Below, in pieces: positions 1 to 10,021 of a stretch of 64,000 nucleotides of DNA. The DNA lies in NCBI GenBank assembly GCA_024803745.1, contig JANJXV010000024.1, positions 13,159,427-13,223,426 of the forward strand. The letters run 5' to 3'. Positions within the stretch are counted from its first letter, which is position 1; each line of letters opens with the position of its first letter. The translations under genes were made by a program, and so were the position numbers. The notes beneath the pieces are model-generated. The model did no database searches, was not told the origin of the DNA, and was given only the letters and a program-made list of their open reading frames with translations. The DNA is from Megascapheus bottae. Taxonomy: Eukaryota > Chordata > Mammalia > Rodentia > Geomyidae.

Positions 1-61
1 CAGGCTAGCACCATGCTCAGCTTGGGGACTGGTGCTTTAAAGGATTAAAAATAAAGAAGTG

Positions 62-329
62 AAGCTTGGGCATTGGTGGCTCACACCTGTAATCATAGCT
101 ACTCAGATTGATATCTGAGGATTGTGGTTCAAAGCCAGCCTTTGAAGGAAAATATGTGGGACTCTTATCTTCATTAACTACCCAAAAGCTGGAAATGGTG
201 CTGTGACTCCAAATGGTAGAGCACTAGACATGAGCACAAAAGTTCAGTCACAGGGCCCAGACCCTGAGTTCAAGCTCCTAGTACAGGCACTAAAAAAAAA
301 AAATAAAAAGGAAAAAGAAAAAAAAAAGT
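62..329 (+). mobile_element. 7SL-Geo SINE
   Basis: The left arm shows the 7SL/Alu-type GGTGGCTCACACCTGTAATC. The right arm has AGTTCAAGCTCC and an A-rich tail. Near full length and diverged. Confidence 0.85.
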
Positions 330-416
330 TTTATAAAACATGATTTGGGAGAATCTGGAAAGTTCATATTCTCTGTGATCAACAGATCGTTAACAGGTTA
401 TTTTTGTTTACTTCAG

Positions 417-565
417 GCCATGGCTATCATCAATGGCTCCCTTTATGTCTTTGGGGGGACAACTGGCTATATTTATAGCACAGATCTGCACAAGTTAGAT
501 CTGAACACCAGAGAGTGGACACAACTGAAACCGAACAACCTGTCTTGTGACCTGCCAGAGGAGAG
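417..565 (+). CDS. KLHDC10: KLHDC10 coding exon (first in window)
   Basis: The exon follows a pyrimidine-rich tract ending cttcag and is followed by gtaagg. It is 149 nt long, opens on a whole codon and ends with two bases of an Arg codon. It encodes AMAIINGSLYVFGG and the rest of one kelch blade up to DLPEE. A SINE ends only about 90 bases upstream. Confidence 0.96.
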
Positions 566-3500
566 GTAAGGGGCTAGGTTTAAAGCATATTTAGTCTTTC
601 TTGCGGAGAGTTGACCTCTCTCACAATAGTGATAAGGAGGGAAACCAAAGGACCCTAGGTAAAAGAACTAGTTGGGAGTTAGATCCCAGGTTAGTAGTAA
701 AAGTCTTAGATCAGCAGAAATGAAAGATCTACTGGGAAGATGGTATTTTCCTCTGAACTGTGAAAAAAGCTTTCATGTTATTTCTGCTTATAATATTTAT
801 TTTTATTTATTTAGTGTGCGTGTGTATGTGTGTGTGTGTCTGTCCTGGAGCTTGAACTCAGGACCTGAGTGTTGACCCTGAACATTTGTGCGCATGGCTA
901 GCTGTTTACCTCTTGAGCCACAGCTCCATTTCCAGCTTTTTGTTAATTGGAGATAAGAGTCTCATGGACTCTCCTGCTGGGGCTGGCTTGTGACAAGGAT
1001 TTTCATGAACTTACCTTCCCTGGCTGTCTTCAAACCTAAATCTTTCCAATTTCAGCCTGCCAATATGCTGGGATTACAGATATGCGCTACCAGTGTCCAG
1101 CTTCTAACTGACTTCTACAACCCAGGATCTTTTACTTTTCTTTCCTACTAATAGTTGCCTTTTCTTAGAATTAAATTTACTGAAAAATTTGAAAATATTT
1201 ACCCTCTAGTTTAGAAGCAAAAATTACTTTTTATTTACTTTTTGAGGGTTTTTTTTTTCATTTTATTTACTAATCTCTGTTGTGTTTGAGCAAACTGTGG
1301 GTGCTAAGGAAGTGCCTGTGCTATATATGTTTATTGTAGTTAGTGTGCTATTTATTACAGAACTGCTATGGGAAGACTTAAATTATGACCTTTTATGAGA
1401 GTGATGTTTTATGTACTTTATCAGAATTAAGGCCTTCAGGGAAAAAAGGAAAGAGAATTAAGTTTTGAAAGTATTTTTACATTGTTGCTTTCTTTGAATC
1501 ATTTTATGAACATATATATTAATTCAGCCAGGAGACTAAAGCAGGAAGACACAAGTTGGAGGCCAACTTGGGCTATATATAGCAAAAAGAAAAAAAAATG
1601 TTTTAGCTACCAAGACACCTACCAGTGTTTCATCTTTTTTTGTGTGTGGGGGGGTCATGGGGCTTGAACTCTGCCTTAGTGCTGTCCCTGAGCTCTTCAG
1701 CTCAAAGTTACTGCCCTACCCCTGGGCCTGGGTGTTGTCCCTGAGCTCTTGAGCTCAAGGCTACCACCCTACCCTTGAGCCAAGCCCCATTTCCCGTTTT
1801 CTGTTTTCTAGAGGTTAATTGGAGATAAGAGTCTCAGGCCCTTTTTGTGCCCAGGCTGGCTTTGAACCTTAATCCTCAGATCTCAGCCTCCTGAGTGGCT
1901 AGAATTATAAGCATGAGCCAGTGCGCCCAGCTTAGTGTTTCATCTTATGTTTGTAGTTCTGTGTAGCATTATTTTCTGCCAAAGTCTCTAAGCATGAGTA
2001 GATCATTTTTTAAAACTCCAGAATGACTTCTCAGTTACTTCTCAGTTATAATTTTTTAAATAAAAAATAAAGTGATAGGAAATCTAGAAAATACAAATAG
2101 GGCAAATGAAGAAAAGAATAAAATCTCAGAAATGGAGGTGTGACGCAAGTAGTAGAGTGCCAGCCTCGAGCAATAAAACTAAACAAGAATATAAGGCCCT
2201 GAGTTCAAGATCCAGTACCAAAAACCCTCCCAAGATAAACATAAACTCAGGCATAACCAAAAATAACATTTTACAGTTTATATACCCTCAAAGTCATTTT
2301 CTGTGCATGTTTGTATATCTCACGTTTTAAATGAGATTATAGTCTGTCTTTGTTTTTCAGTTAATGCAGTAAAATGAAGTTCTGAATATATTAACCATTC
2401 TTAGTTCCTGGATTATTTTTGTGTATAAGGGGGTCTGGGGTTTGAACTCAGGACCAGGCTCTGGCTAGGGAAACTACTTGACTCATACCTCTAGCCCTGT
2501 ACTTGCATTTTTATTGTTTACCAGTCTTTTTAGGAATATTCTGTAACTTATTTAACCATTCCACTACTGTTAGACACTGGTTGCTTCTAATAATTTATTA
2601 TAAATTATTCAATACATTTTGTAGCTAAATCTTAGGTAAACTATTTTGTACTTAATTGTCAATGCATTTTATTGTATTTTTTCAGATACAGACATGAAAT
2701 TGCTCATGATGGTCAGAGGATTTACATCTTGGGAGGTGGTACTTCCTGGACAGCTTATTCCTTGAACAAGGTATAAATAAATTAAAAAGGTATTATAAAG
2801 AAGAAGATAGAGAAGGAAGGAGGAGGATAGATAAGAGACTTGTACTATATTGATTGAGCAGGGTCATTCCAGTACTTTAAGTTTTTAAAAAAAGGCTTTA
2901 AAGCAGCTTTGTCATCAACAGTGTTCTTTCTGTTACAAGATTAAACCTTGTAACCTGATGGGCTTTCTAGTTGAAAATGGAAAGTACTTTATGAAAATTT
3001 CCCCCTTCAGGATACATTGTATACATGTGTGGAAATGTCACAACTAAGGTATGCTAATAAAAAATTAGTTACATGCTGAAATAATGTGTTTTTTTTTTAA
3101 TGGTGGGTAACCCAAATTGTGCTGGGTGCTGGTGTCTCACTGCTGTAATCTTAGCTACTCAGGGGGTTGGGGATTTAGCTCAGTGGCAGAGCACTTGCCT
3201 GGCAAGTGCAAGTGCAAGGCCTGAGTTTAGTCTTTAGCCTTTGGGGTAAAAAAGTAGTACTAAGACAGCTTCTCAGAAGGCTGAGAGGTAGGGATTGTGG
3301 TTCAAAGCCATTCTAGGCAGAAAAGTCCATGAAACTCTTTATCTCCACTTAACCAGCAATCAACTAGAAGTGTACCTGTGGTCAAGTGGTAGAGTGCACC
3401 TTCCTTTAGCCAAAAAGCTCAGGGATAGTGCTGCCTAGGCCTTGAGTTCAAGCCCCAATAACAGCACACAGGCACACACACACATACACACACACACACA

Positions 3501-6500
3501 CTTGTCCCCCCCTGCTATATGAGGAAAATGTCTAGAAGTTTGAATGAAATAGGTAATTAGATTTTAATTAAGGTCCTCTAAATGTCATATTCCTGTCCTT
3601 GTCAGTAATACGTGAAAGGAAAAAGGTATGCTTAAGGGATGCACATCACTTGATTTTAAAAAGCCAATCTCTGAAGTACTTTCATTCATTTATCTCTATG
3701 GAATTTCTAAAATGTCATGGTTATGAATCCCAAGGGAAATCCCAGGCCACAGAGCTCCAAGTCTGCCTGGGAATCTTAATGGGTTTTTTTGAGTTGTGTC
3801 AGAACTGCATTTCCCTGTTTCTCCACACTTGCCTTTTCTCGTTATCAAATAATACATGTTTATGTAGAAAATGTTAACAGCACACAGAAGAAAACCAGTA
3901 TTCCTGTGCTTTTTTTCTCATTCCAACTTTTTCCTTGATGTTTCTGTGAATTTAAAAAATTGATATCATGTAGTATTTATCTTACATTAGAATTAGAAAA
4001 GATCAGATAAAGGCACAGAAAAGAAAGATCGTTCAACCAAGAATATATGTTTGCTAAAAATGTAGTTGACTATATGTAAAATTTCTCTACCTTTTGCTCG
4101 GTTTTTTAAAAATTGCTCTAAAAAACTTTTTTTTTTTTTTTTGGCAGTCCCAGGGCTTGAACTCAGTACTTGGGCTCTGTCTCTCACCTTCTTTTTTGCT
4201 CAAGGCTGAGCTTTGCCACTTGAGACACAATGCCACTTCTGGCTTTTTTCTGTGTATATGGTACTGAGGAATTGAACCCAGGGCTTCGTGAATACTATAC
4301 AAGCACTCTACCCCTAAGCCACATCCAGCCCTATAGTCTTATTTTTTTTAACTATTATGTTCTAGTTTATAAATAAAATAAAATCTAGTAAATAGGAAAT
4401 TTTCAACATGTACCAAATCCCAAAAATATGTAATAAAGAATTATAGGATCATAATGTGGTAGAAGTTGCACCACATTCCAAGTTAGATCAGACAGAATGA
4501 CAGAAACACCTATGGCATCTGGGACTAGTTGGTGAAATTTATATTACAAGGAGCTCATATGCTTAAAAGCTCATATGTTTAAATGAAAGGAAGTATTGTG
4601 TCCTATGTCTGCTTTCAAGTGGGGAGAAATACTAGTCTAGTCATGGAGTAAATGTCATTAGAAGAGAGTATGATGTTCTCCAAGATGGGGGAATGGGAAA
4701 GGTCCTAACTGCCCAGAGTGAAGCAGAATTGGATATCGCAGGCATCAGATAACAATGCATGGATGTTTTCAAGTCAGCCCTGAATTTTTCCAAAATCAAG
4801 TTTTATTTTTGTAGACTAATTGCATCTTTTTTTTAAAAGATGTTGATATTTTATCATATTTCAAATGTCATCTTTAACAAATAAGTATTCAAGAATGGGT
4901 TTTCTATACAGAATCATGGGCACATAAATTTAAGAACAAAATTAAAATTAAACTGAGAGTTTGTCATAGATACATATTGATCTATATAATATATCATTAT
5001 GTCTATAGAGTATATATCCCATCATAGATTTTCATGTCTATGTAGTTATATTTATATCTCCAGGATCATGTCAATGACCTTGAGTACCTGAATATTGAGT
5101 CATCTCTCTTGTACTGTTTGGATCTAATATCCACATATCAAGGAACAAAGGGTTCCTTGGTCTTGACTTATCCCACTGAACATGATTTGCTCTAGTTTCA
5201 TCCCCTTCCCAGTGAATGCCATTATTTTATCTTGTCTGTTGGCTATGTAGAATTCCATTGTATCTATGTACCACAGTTTTTGTATCCATTCATCTGTAAT
5301 AGGGCATCTAGGTTGTTTCCATTGCTTGGCTTTTGTGAATAGTGCAGCGATGAACATGCCTGTGCAGGTGTCCTTATCATATCCTGAGTTATGATGTTCA
5401 GGGTAGATCCTAGGAGTGGTATGGCTGGTTGGAAGGGAAGGTCTATTTTCAGTTTTTTGAGAAACCTCCAAACTGCCTTCCAGAGTGGCTGTACTAGTTT
5501 ATATTCCCACAAGCAGTGCAGTAGGGTTCTTATTTCTTCACATTCCTGCCAGCATTTGTTGTTGTCTGAGTTCAGAATAATGGCCATTTTGATTGGGGTA
5601 AGGCGGTATTTTAGGGTTGTTTTTATTTGCATTTCCTGCATAGCCATGGATGATGAGCATTTTCTCATATGTTTCCTTGCCATTTAACCTCTTCTCTTTA
5701 GTTCCCTTGCCCATTTAATGATTGGTTTGTCAGGTTTAGGGGAGGGATTAGTTTCTTGAATTCCCCATAGATATTGGATCTTAAACATTTGTCTGATGTA
5801 TTATTGGTAAATAACTTTTCCCAGTTGGTTGGTTGTCTTTCTACTTTAGTAGCTCTGTCTTTGTTTGTTCAGAAGCTTTTTTATTTTTAGGTAGTCTCAT
5901 TTGTTGAGTCTCCAATCTGTTCTGACCCTGAGTATTTATTTTTTTACTTTTTACTTTTAAAATCCATTTTCAGGCTAATGGAAATGATAGTGATTTATCT
6001 GTGCTTGTTTCTCTCCCTCTCCCCCCCCCCCTGCAAGATCCATGCATACAACCTTGAGACAAATGCCTGGGAGGAAATTACAACAAAGCCCCATGAAAAA
6101 ATAGGTAAATTTAAAATATTGATTCATTTGTCTTTGGGGAAATAAAAAGTGATTTTCTTGAATAATGCAAGAAAATGGTTTTTGAATTGGGTATATTGGG
6201 TATTAGAATCACTCACTCATGTTTCTTAATTTAATTATTATTCTCTCTTAGCAATGAATAAAGAGAATTTTAGCAAAGAATGTTGAATTCAATGGCATAC
6301 GTGGGAAAATAGGGTGGGTTAATCAAAAGCTATCTATGTTTTTGTGGCCCAAAGGCCTAAGAAGACCCCTATCTCCATCTGGGTTTGTTTCCTGGCACTT
6401 TAGCATTGTTCCACTGTGAATAGCCAGCTTCTGATATGGCTTTTGCACTAAGAACCACTGGAAGAACACTGGTCAATATTTGCCAGATGAAACTAAGGCA

Positions 6501-9500
6501 TTGTTCTGCATTACCCCTAGCATGGCTTTCATTATGTCATGTCACTGTCATGCCTTGCCTTTCTATGAATAATGGAATTTCTCTGTTTATGTTCTTGGCA
6601 GGTTTTCCTGCTGCTCGAAGATGTCACAGCTGTGTTCAAATAAAAAATGGTAAGTATTCTAAATAACATTTCAATTTCCATTCCTGTAATTGTATCTGCC
6701 GAGAATGACTGATTTCCTAATCACAGCTACTCAAAAGAGGCGCATAACTATGAGAAGCATCTAATTTTTGCAGTTTAAGCTTAGAGGGAAATCTGAAGAG
6801 TTAGGCCTCTCCTGGCAATTTTCATAATATGAGGTATTGTGTTTAGGCGCCCTCAGTTTTAAGAGAAGTTGGCTTTTATGTACCACCTGATCTTTCAGAT
6901 CCTGACCAGGGTAGATGCATGTGGTTATGATTTGTAACACTAATAAAGTGACTGCAGATACAACAGCAATTTCTATGTGTACTGTATTAAAATTGTTAAG
7001 AATTTCTTCAGAGTTTCTTTTCATAAAGTATATTTTGTTCTCTGTGTGATGTCAAATTAACTCTGAGCTCATTCTTTGGCCCTTTTACAACAAAGGACTT
7101 GATTGTATGGCTTCAGAAAGTGGCAGCAGTTATTTTAAGCGTGATAAATGTCTCTTCTCTGAATAACCTTCCTGTCTTTTAATTTAGAGCGTATTTTATG
7201 GTTTTATGGTTTGATATAATGTCTTGAATTTTTTCTGCAAGGTAAAAGTGTATAAATGAATTTGATAGCCTGTATCTTTTTAGCAGACTAATTCAGATTT
7301 AACTAGGATTATTCTGCCATCTGTAATACAGGGGGAGAGTGCTTTTCGGGTAAGATTTATACATAATGGCATTGTCTGGACTTACCCTTCTGACAATGGA
7401 ACAGTGCTTTCAAGCTTTCCTTGAATTCTAGATAGAAAAAAAAATTGGTGTGTTTATAGTTTAATTAAGTATTCACTTTAGTCAGACCTAATTTAGACAT
7501 TTATTTGTTTGCTTCTTTGAGAATAAGCACCATACAAATTCAGCATTAGTTTGGGCATTTAGTTCATATAGGTTCAGATAGCCTTGTTCAAGTTGACTAA
7601 TTAGTTACAACTTAACTTTTTCCAAAAAGATGTTGTTCCTTTTGGGAAAGTTGTTTTCCTAACAAAGAGCTATATAAGTCAGTTGAAGCTTCAGAATGTT
7701 ACCTTTTGGCTGAAGAAAGCCAGGAAGGACTTGTTTTGTGTTCCATCAAAGCTAGTTTCTTCTCAGGTTAAATGTCCTGAAGGCAGACATTTATTTCTAT
7801 AGGCAGAGAGGTGTGTGCTTTTCTAGGACTCTTACATAAAAGAAGAATGCAAAATGATGGTCTGTAAATGTACTTTGTTTGAATCCATTGCTTGTTAAAA
7901 ATGTTGGGGAGTTATTGATCAGTATGTAATGGCAAAATGTTACACTAAAAAAATGATGAGCCAGGTACTGGTGGCTCACACTTGTAATCCTAGCTACTCA
8001 GAAGGCTGAGATCTGGGGCTCGAGGTTCAAAGCCAGCTGGGCATGAAAGTCTGTGAGACTCTTATATCCAGTTAACCACCAGAAAACCGCAAGTGGCGCT
8101 ATGGCTCAAGTGGTAGAGTGCTAGCCTTGAGCCGAAGAGCCCAGAATTCAAGCCCCATAACCAACCAAAACAAACAAATAAAGAATTTCAGCTTATCTTG
8201 AAAAAATGGGAATGTCTGGTAGTGGTGTCATTAGGCAGAAGCTGCAGGGCCTGCCCTTTTACAGAGCTCTTCCCTTGGCTTTTCTAGAGCTTGAGCATAC
8301 CTTTTTGTTTTCCCCAGACTTCCCTTAACCCCCTTGTTTGTTTGATGTCTGTGATGGGAACCTACAAAATTTGAGAACCATAACATGAAGCTTCCTTAGA
8401 GGCTGTGTGCTTAGTTCCTGTGAAGTATCCCATTTCTATTGAGAGACCTCATAACTGAATTCGTCTCTGCGATGGGACAGTCCACTTAGCTGTCCCTCAG
8501 CCTGTGGCTCTTTCCCTTTGTGTGATGTTGGCTTCTTTTCTCTTGATAGACGTGTTCATCTGTGGGGGCTACAATGGGGAAGTGATCCTGGGCGACATCT
8601 GGAAATTGAATCTGCAGACTTTTCAGTGGGTGAAACTCCCTGCTACCATGCCAGAGCCAGTTTATTTCCACTGTGCAGCCGTGACACCTGTGAGTTTTTA
8701 CTTTCATATCTTTCTTACGTAGTTGCAGACTATAAAGATGTAACAAGAAAGAAAAAGGATGCTGGTATTGACACACCTTAGATTAAGAATGTTTTCTGGG
8801 TTAGGGGATGTGGCTCAAGTGGCAGAGCAGCTACCTTGCAAGCATGAGACCCTGAGTTTAATTACCCCACAGTACCAACCAAAAAATGTGTTTTTAGAAC
8901 TTCCTTTTGAAGTGAGTCCTTTGAGAAAGGGGAAGGAAAATACCACCAACTCAGATTTTAAAGAGTATCCCAAATGTGAAAGAAACATTACATATGACAT
9001 TTTAAGCACTGATAGTGAATTCAAAAATATATCCTGGGAGAACAGATAGATTTACCCTCCAGTTCAATATTATTGAAGTTACCATTGCAGATTCTTATTC
9101 TCATTTTTGAAATCTCAGCATTTCGCATTTTGGATACTTAATGTAGTCTAAATTTAATGTTTCTTAGTAGAGTCAAGTTGTAGTTAAAAATAAAACAAAA
9201 ACAAAATCTAAGAAGTAGTGCTGTGGCTTATTGGTAGAGCATTAGTCTTAAGTGAAAAAACTCAGGGACAGTGCCTAGGCCATTAGTTCAAGCCCCACAA
9301 TCGCTACCCCCACCAACAAAAGAATGTAGAAAGGCAGTAAGAAAGAAGGCTGTTTTCTCTCTCATCTGTGACTTCGATTTCTGGGGTTCCAGATGTGTTC
9401 AATAAACTGTAGTCTGAAAATATTAATTGGAAAATTATAGCAATAAATAATTCACAAAAACAAGAACTATAGAGCCAGCTGTAGTATTACATTACCTGCC

Positions 9501-10021
9501 TATAATCCCAGCACTGGCAAATGAACAACAAACAAAACTTCAAACAACCAGCAAAACTTCACTTTCTTCCTTAGAAATGTATTCATTATTTAAGCATGAG
9601 GATCAGTGGGAGTTTTTGGTTTGTTTTTCTTTTCTTTTTCGTGGTGCTAGATATCAAACCCAGCACTTCGTGTCTTCTCAGCCACACACTGAGCCACACT
9701 TATAGTCTGAAATTCTTTTTGTTTCATCTTAATTCAGTCTTACTGTGCTTTGTTCTTCCTGGCTGAGTCTTCAACTACATGTATTTCTCTCCTATTTGAA
9801 TTTGTCCCTAGGCTGGCTGCATGTACATTCACGGAGGAGTGGTGAACATCCATGAAAATAAACGGACTGGATCACTGTTTAAGATCTGGCTGGTGGTACC
9901 TAGTCTGCTGGAACTAGCCTGGGAGAGGCTGCTCGCCGCCTTCCCCAGCCTAGCAAATCTCTCCCGAACACAGCTTCTGCACCTCGGATTAACACAGGGA
10001 CTTATCGAGCGCTTGAAATGA
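417..10021 (+). CDS. KLHDC10: KLHDC10, C-terminal half (six coding exons, spliced)
   Basis: Kelch domain-containing protein 10. Known role: a beta-propeller substrate receptor that joins Elongin B/C and CUL2, reads C-terminal degrons including alanine-tailed products of ribosome quality control, and has been reported to promote ASK1 signalling by restraining PP5. Seen here: exons 417-565, 2686-2770, 6038-6104, 6602-6649, 8550-8689 and 9812-10021 join in phase to 699 nt, giving 232 residues and a TGA. Kelch blades show double-glycine strands (VFGG, ILGGG, ICGGYNG, YIHGG) and the conserved trailing Trp (EWTQL, AWEEI, QWVKL). The C-terminal SLLELAWERLL segment looks like an Elongin BC box. The human protein is about 442 residues, so roughly the first half lies left of the window. 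No frameshift or stop interrupts it, so the gene appears intact. Identity rests on recalled near-identity to the human protein. Confidence 0.97.
818..1103 (-). mobile_element. 7SL-Geo SINE, diverged, with TG run
   Basis: Antisense copy whose 7SL arm ends at TGCGCTACCAGTGTCCAGC. A short TG-rich stretch (816-838) lies where its tail would be. Confidence 0.75.
1630..1932 (-). mobile_element. 7SL-Geo SINE with internal duplication
   Basis: The segment with CCCTGAGCTCTTGAGCTCAA occurs twice in a row near 1685-1780, so the right arm is partly duplicated. Confidence 0.85.
2127..2227 (+). mobile_element. Geo right-arm fragment
   Basis: Only the right arm remains: AAGTAGTAGAGTGCCAGCCT, then CCTGAGTTCAAGATCCAGTA. 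Confidence 0.65.
2420..2498 (-). mobile_element. ID-like SINE fragment
   Basis: An antisense scrap ending with ACCTCTAGCCCTG, resembling a degraded ID-type element. Confidence 0.4.
2686..2770 (+). CDS. KLHDC10: KLHDC10 coding exon
   Basis: An 85-nt exon between ttttttcag and gtataa. Its first base completes the Arg codon of the previous exon, and it ends on a whole codon. It encodes YRHEIAHDGQRIYILGGG through SLNK, the first strands of the next kelch blade. Confidence 0.96.
3119..3466 (+). mobile_element. 7SL-Geo SINE split by an ID element
   Basis: The 7SL arm is cut after CTTAGCTACTCAGG. An ID element (about 3162-3255, GGGGATTTAGCTCAGTGGCA) follows, then the host SINE resumes at CTTCTCAGAAGGCTGAGAGG. 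It ends in a CA microsatellite. Confidence 0.8.
3467..3502 (+). repeat. (CA)n microsatellite
   Basis: An imperfect CA run grown from the tail of the preceding SINE. Confidence 0.9.
4123..4334 (-). mobile_element. IDL-Geo SINE
   Basis: An antisense full dimer with a T18 tail. The left-arm end reads TAAGCCACATCCAGCCC. Confidence 0.85.
4990..5925 (-). mobile_element. LINE-1 fragment, ORF2 3' end, antisense in KLHDC10 intron
   Basis: On the - strand two overlapping frames (5683-5264 and 5471-5124) read the C-terminal part of LINE-1 ORF2, with words such as PIKMAIILNSDNNKCWQECE and WKAVWRFLKKLKIDLPFQPA. The frame shifts between them, so the copy is dead. Sequence to about 5925 continues as ORF2-like. 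Its upstream edge lies about 110 bases before a KLHDC10 exon. Confidence 0.9.
6021..6037 (+). promoter_or_regulatory. 3' splice site with homopolymeric C tract
   Basis: The polypyrimidine tract of the 6038 exon ends in C11, then ctgcaag. Metazoan acceptors usually favour U-rich tracts and C or T at position -3; here -3 is A. Confidence 0.85.
6038..6104 (+). CDS. KLHDC10: KLHDC10 coding exon
   Basis: A 67-nt exon encoding IHAYNLETNAWEEI through HEKI plus one base of a Gly codon. The donor is gtaaat. The acceptor is unusual: it reads gcaag and is preceded by an uninterrupted run of 11 C (6021-6031). Confidence 0.95.
6602..6649 (+). CDS. KLHDC10: KLHDC10 coding exon (48 nt)
   Basis: The smallest exon in the window. 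It starts after cttggcag, supplies two bases of the split Gly codon, encodes FPAARRCHSCVQIKN and ends with one base of an Asp codon before gtaagt. Its length is a multiple of three, so skipping it would keep the frame but remove the start of a kelch blade. Confidence 0.95.
6650..7959. other. repeat-free part of KLHDC10 intron
   Basis: 1.3 kb without a SINE or LINE, in a gene whose other introns are heavily invaded. AT-rich, no frame of interest. I cannot tell conservation from one sequence. Confidence 0.6.
7960..8186 (+). mobile_element. 7SL-Geo SINE
   Basis: A well-kept copy with AAGTGGCGCTATGGCTCAAG in the right arm. It ends in an AAC-rich tail and lies in the intron before the 8550 exon. 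Confidence 0.9.
8550..8689 (+). CDS. KLHDC10: KLHDC10 coding exon
   Basis: A 140-nt exon between cttgatag and gtgagt. It completes Asp, then encodes VFICGGYNGEVILGDIWKL and on to CAAVTP, a full kelch blade with the GG pair and the QWVKL tryptophan. Confidence 0.97.
8798..8888 (+). mobile_element. ID-type SINE (monomer)
   Basis: TTAGGGGATGTGGCTCAAGT and CCTGAGTTTAATTACC mark a single ID arm with no Geo partner. It starts about 110 bases after a KLHDC10 donor. Confidence 0.7.
9207..9322 (+). mobile_element. Geo right-arm fragment
   Basis: TAGTGCTGTGGCTTATTGGT to TTCAAGCCCCACAATCG. The left arm is missing. Confidence 0.7.
9638..9700 (-). mobile_element. ID-like fragment
   Basis: Antisense GGTGCTAGATATCAAACCCA to AGCCACACTTA, about one ID arm. 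Confidence 0.5.
9812..10021 (+). CDS. KLHDC10: KLHDC10 terminal coding exon
   Basis: After gtccctag the exon encodes 69 residues and a TGA at 10019-10021. It opens with AGCMYIHGG, the last kelch strand. Residues 31-41 of the exon (9902-9934) are SLLELAWERLL, matching the spacing of an Elongin BC box (S/T-L-x3-C/A-x3-hydrophobic). A Leu/Pro-rich helical tail to IERLK follows, where a Cul2-binding box would be expected by family analogy. Confidence 0.97.
   Translation, partial: AGCMYIHGGVVNIHENKRTGSLFKIWLVVPSLLELAWERLLAAFPSLANLSRTQLLHLGLTQGLIERLK

Larger units (their letters stand above)
566..2685. other. KLHDC10 intron
   Basis: Apart from the listed SINEs, this holds AT-rich unique sequence with nothing I recognise. 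Confidence 0.8.
2771..6037. other. KLHDC10 intron with LINE-1
   Basis: About 3.3 kb. Unique parts (2771-3118, 3503-4122, 4335-4989) carry no supported feature. The rest is SINE and antisense LINE-1. Confidence 0.8.

Noticed and set aside
5264..5683. 139-codon frame resembling a real protein
   Set aside because: It is LINE-1 ORF2 C-terminal sequence, frameshifted against the next frame, not a host gene.
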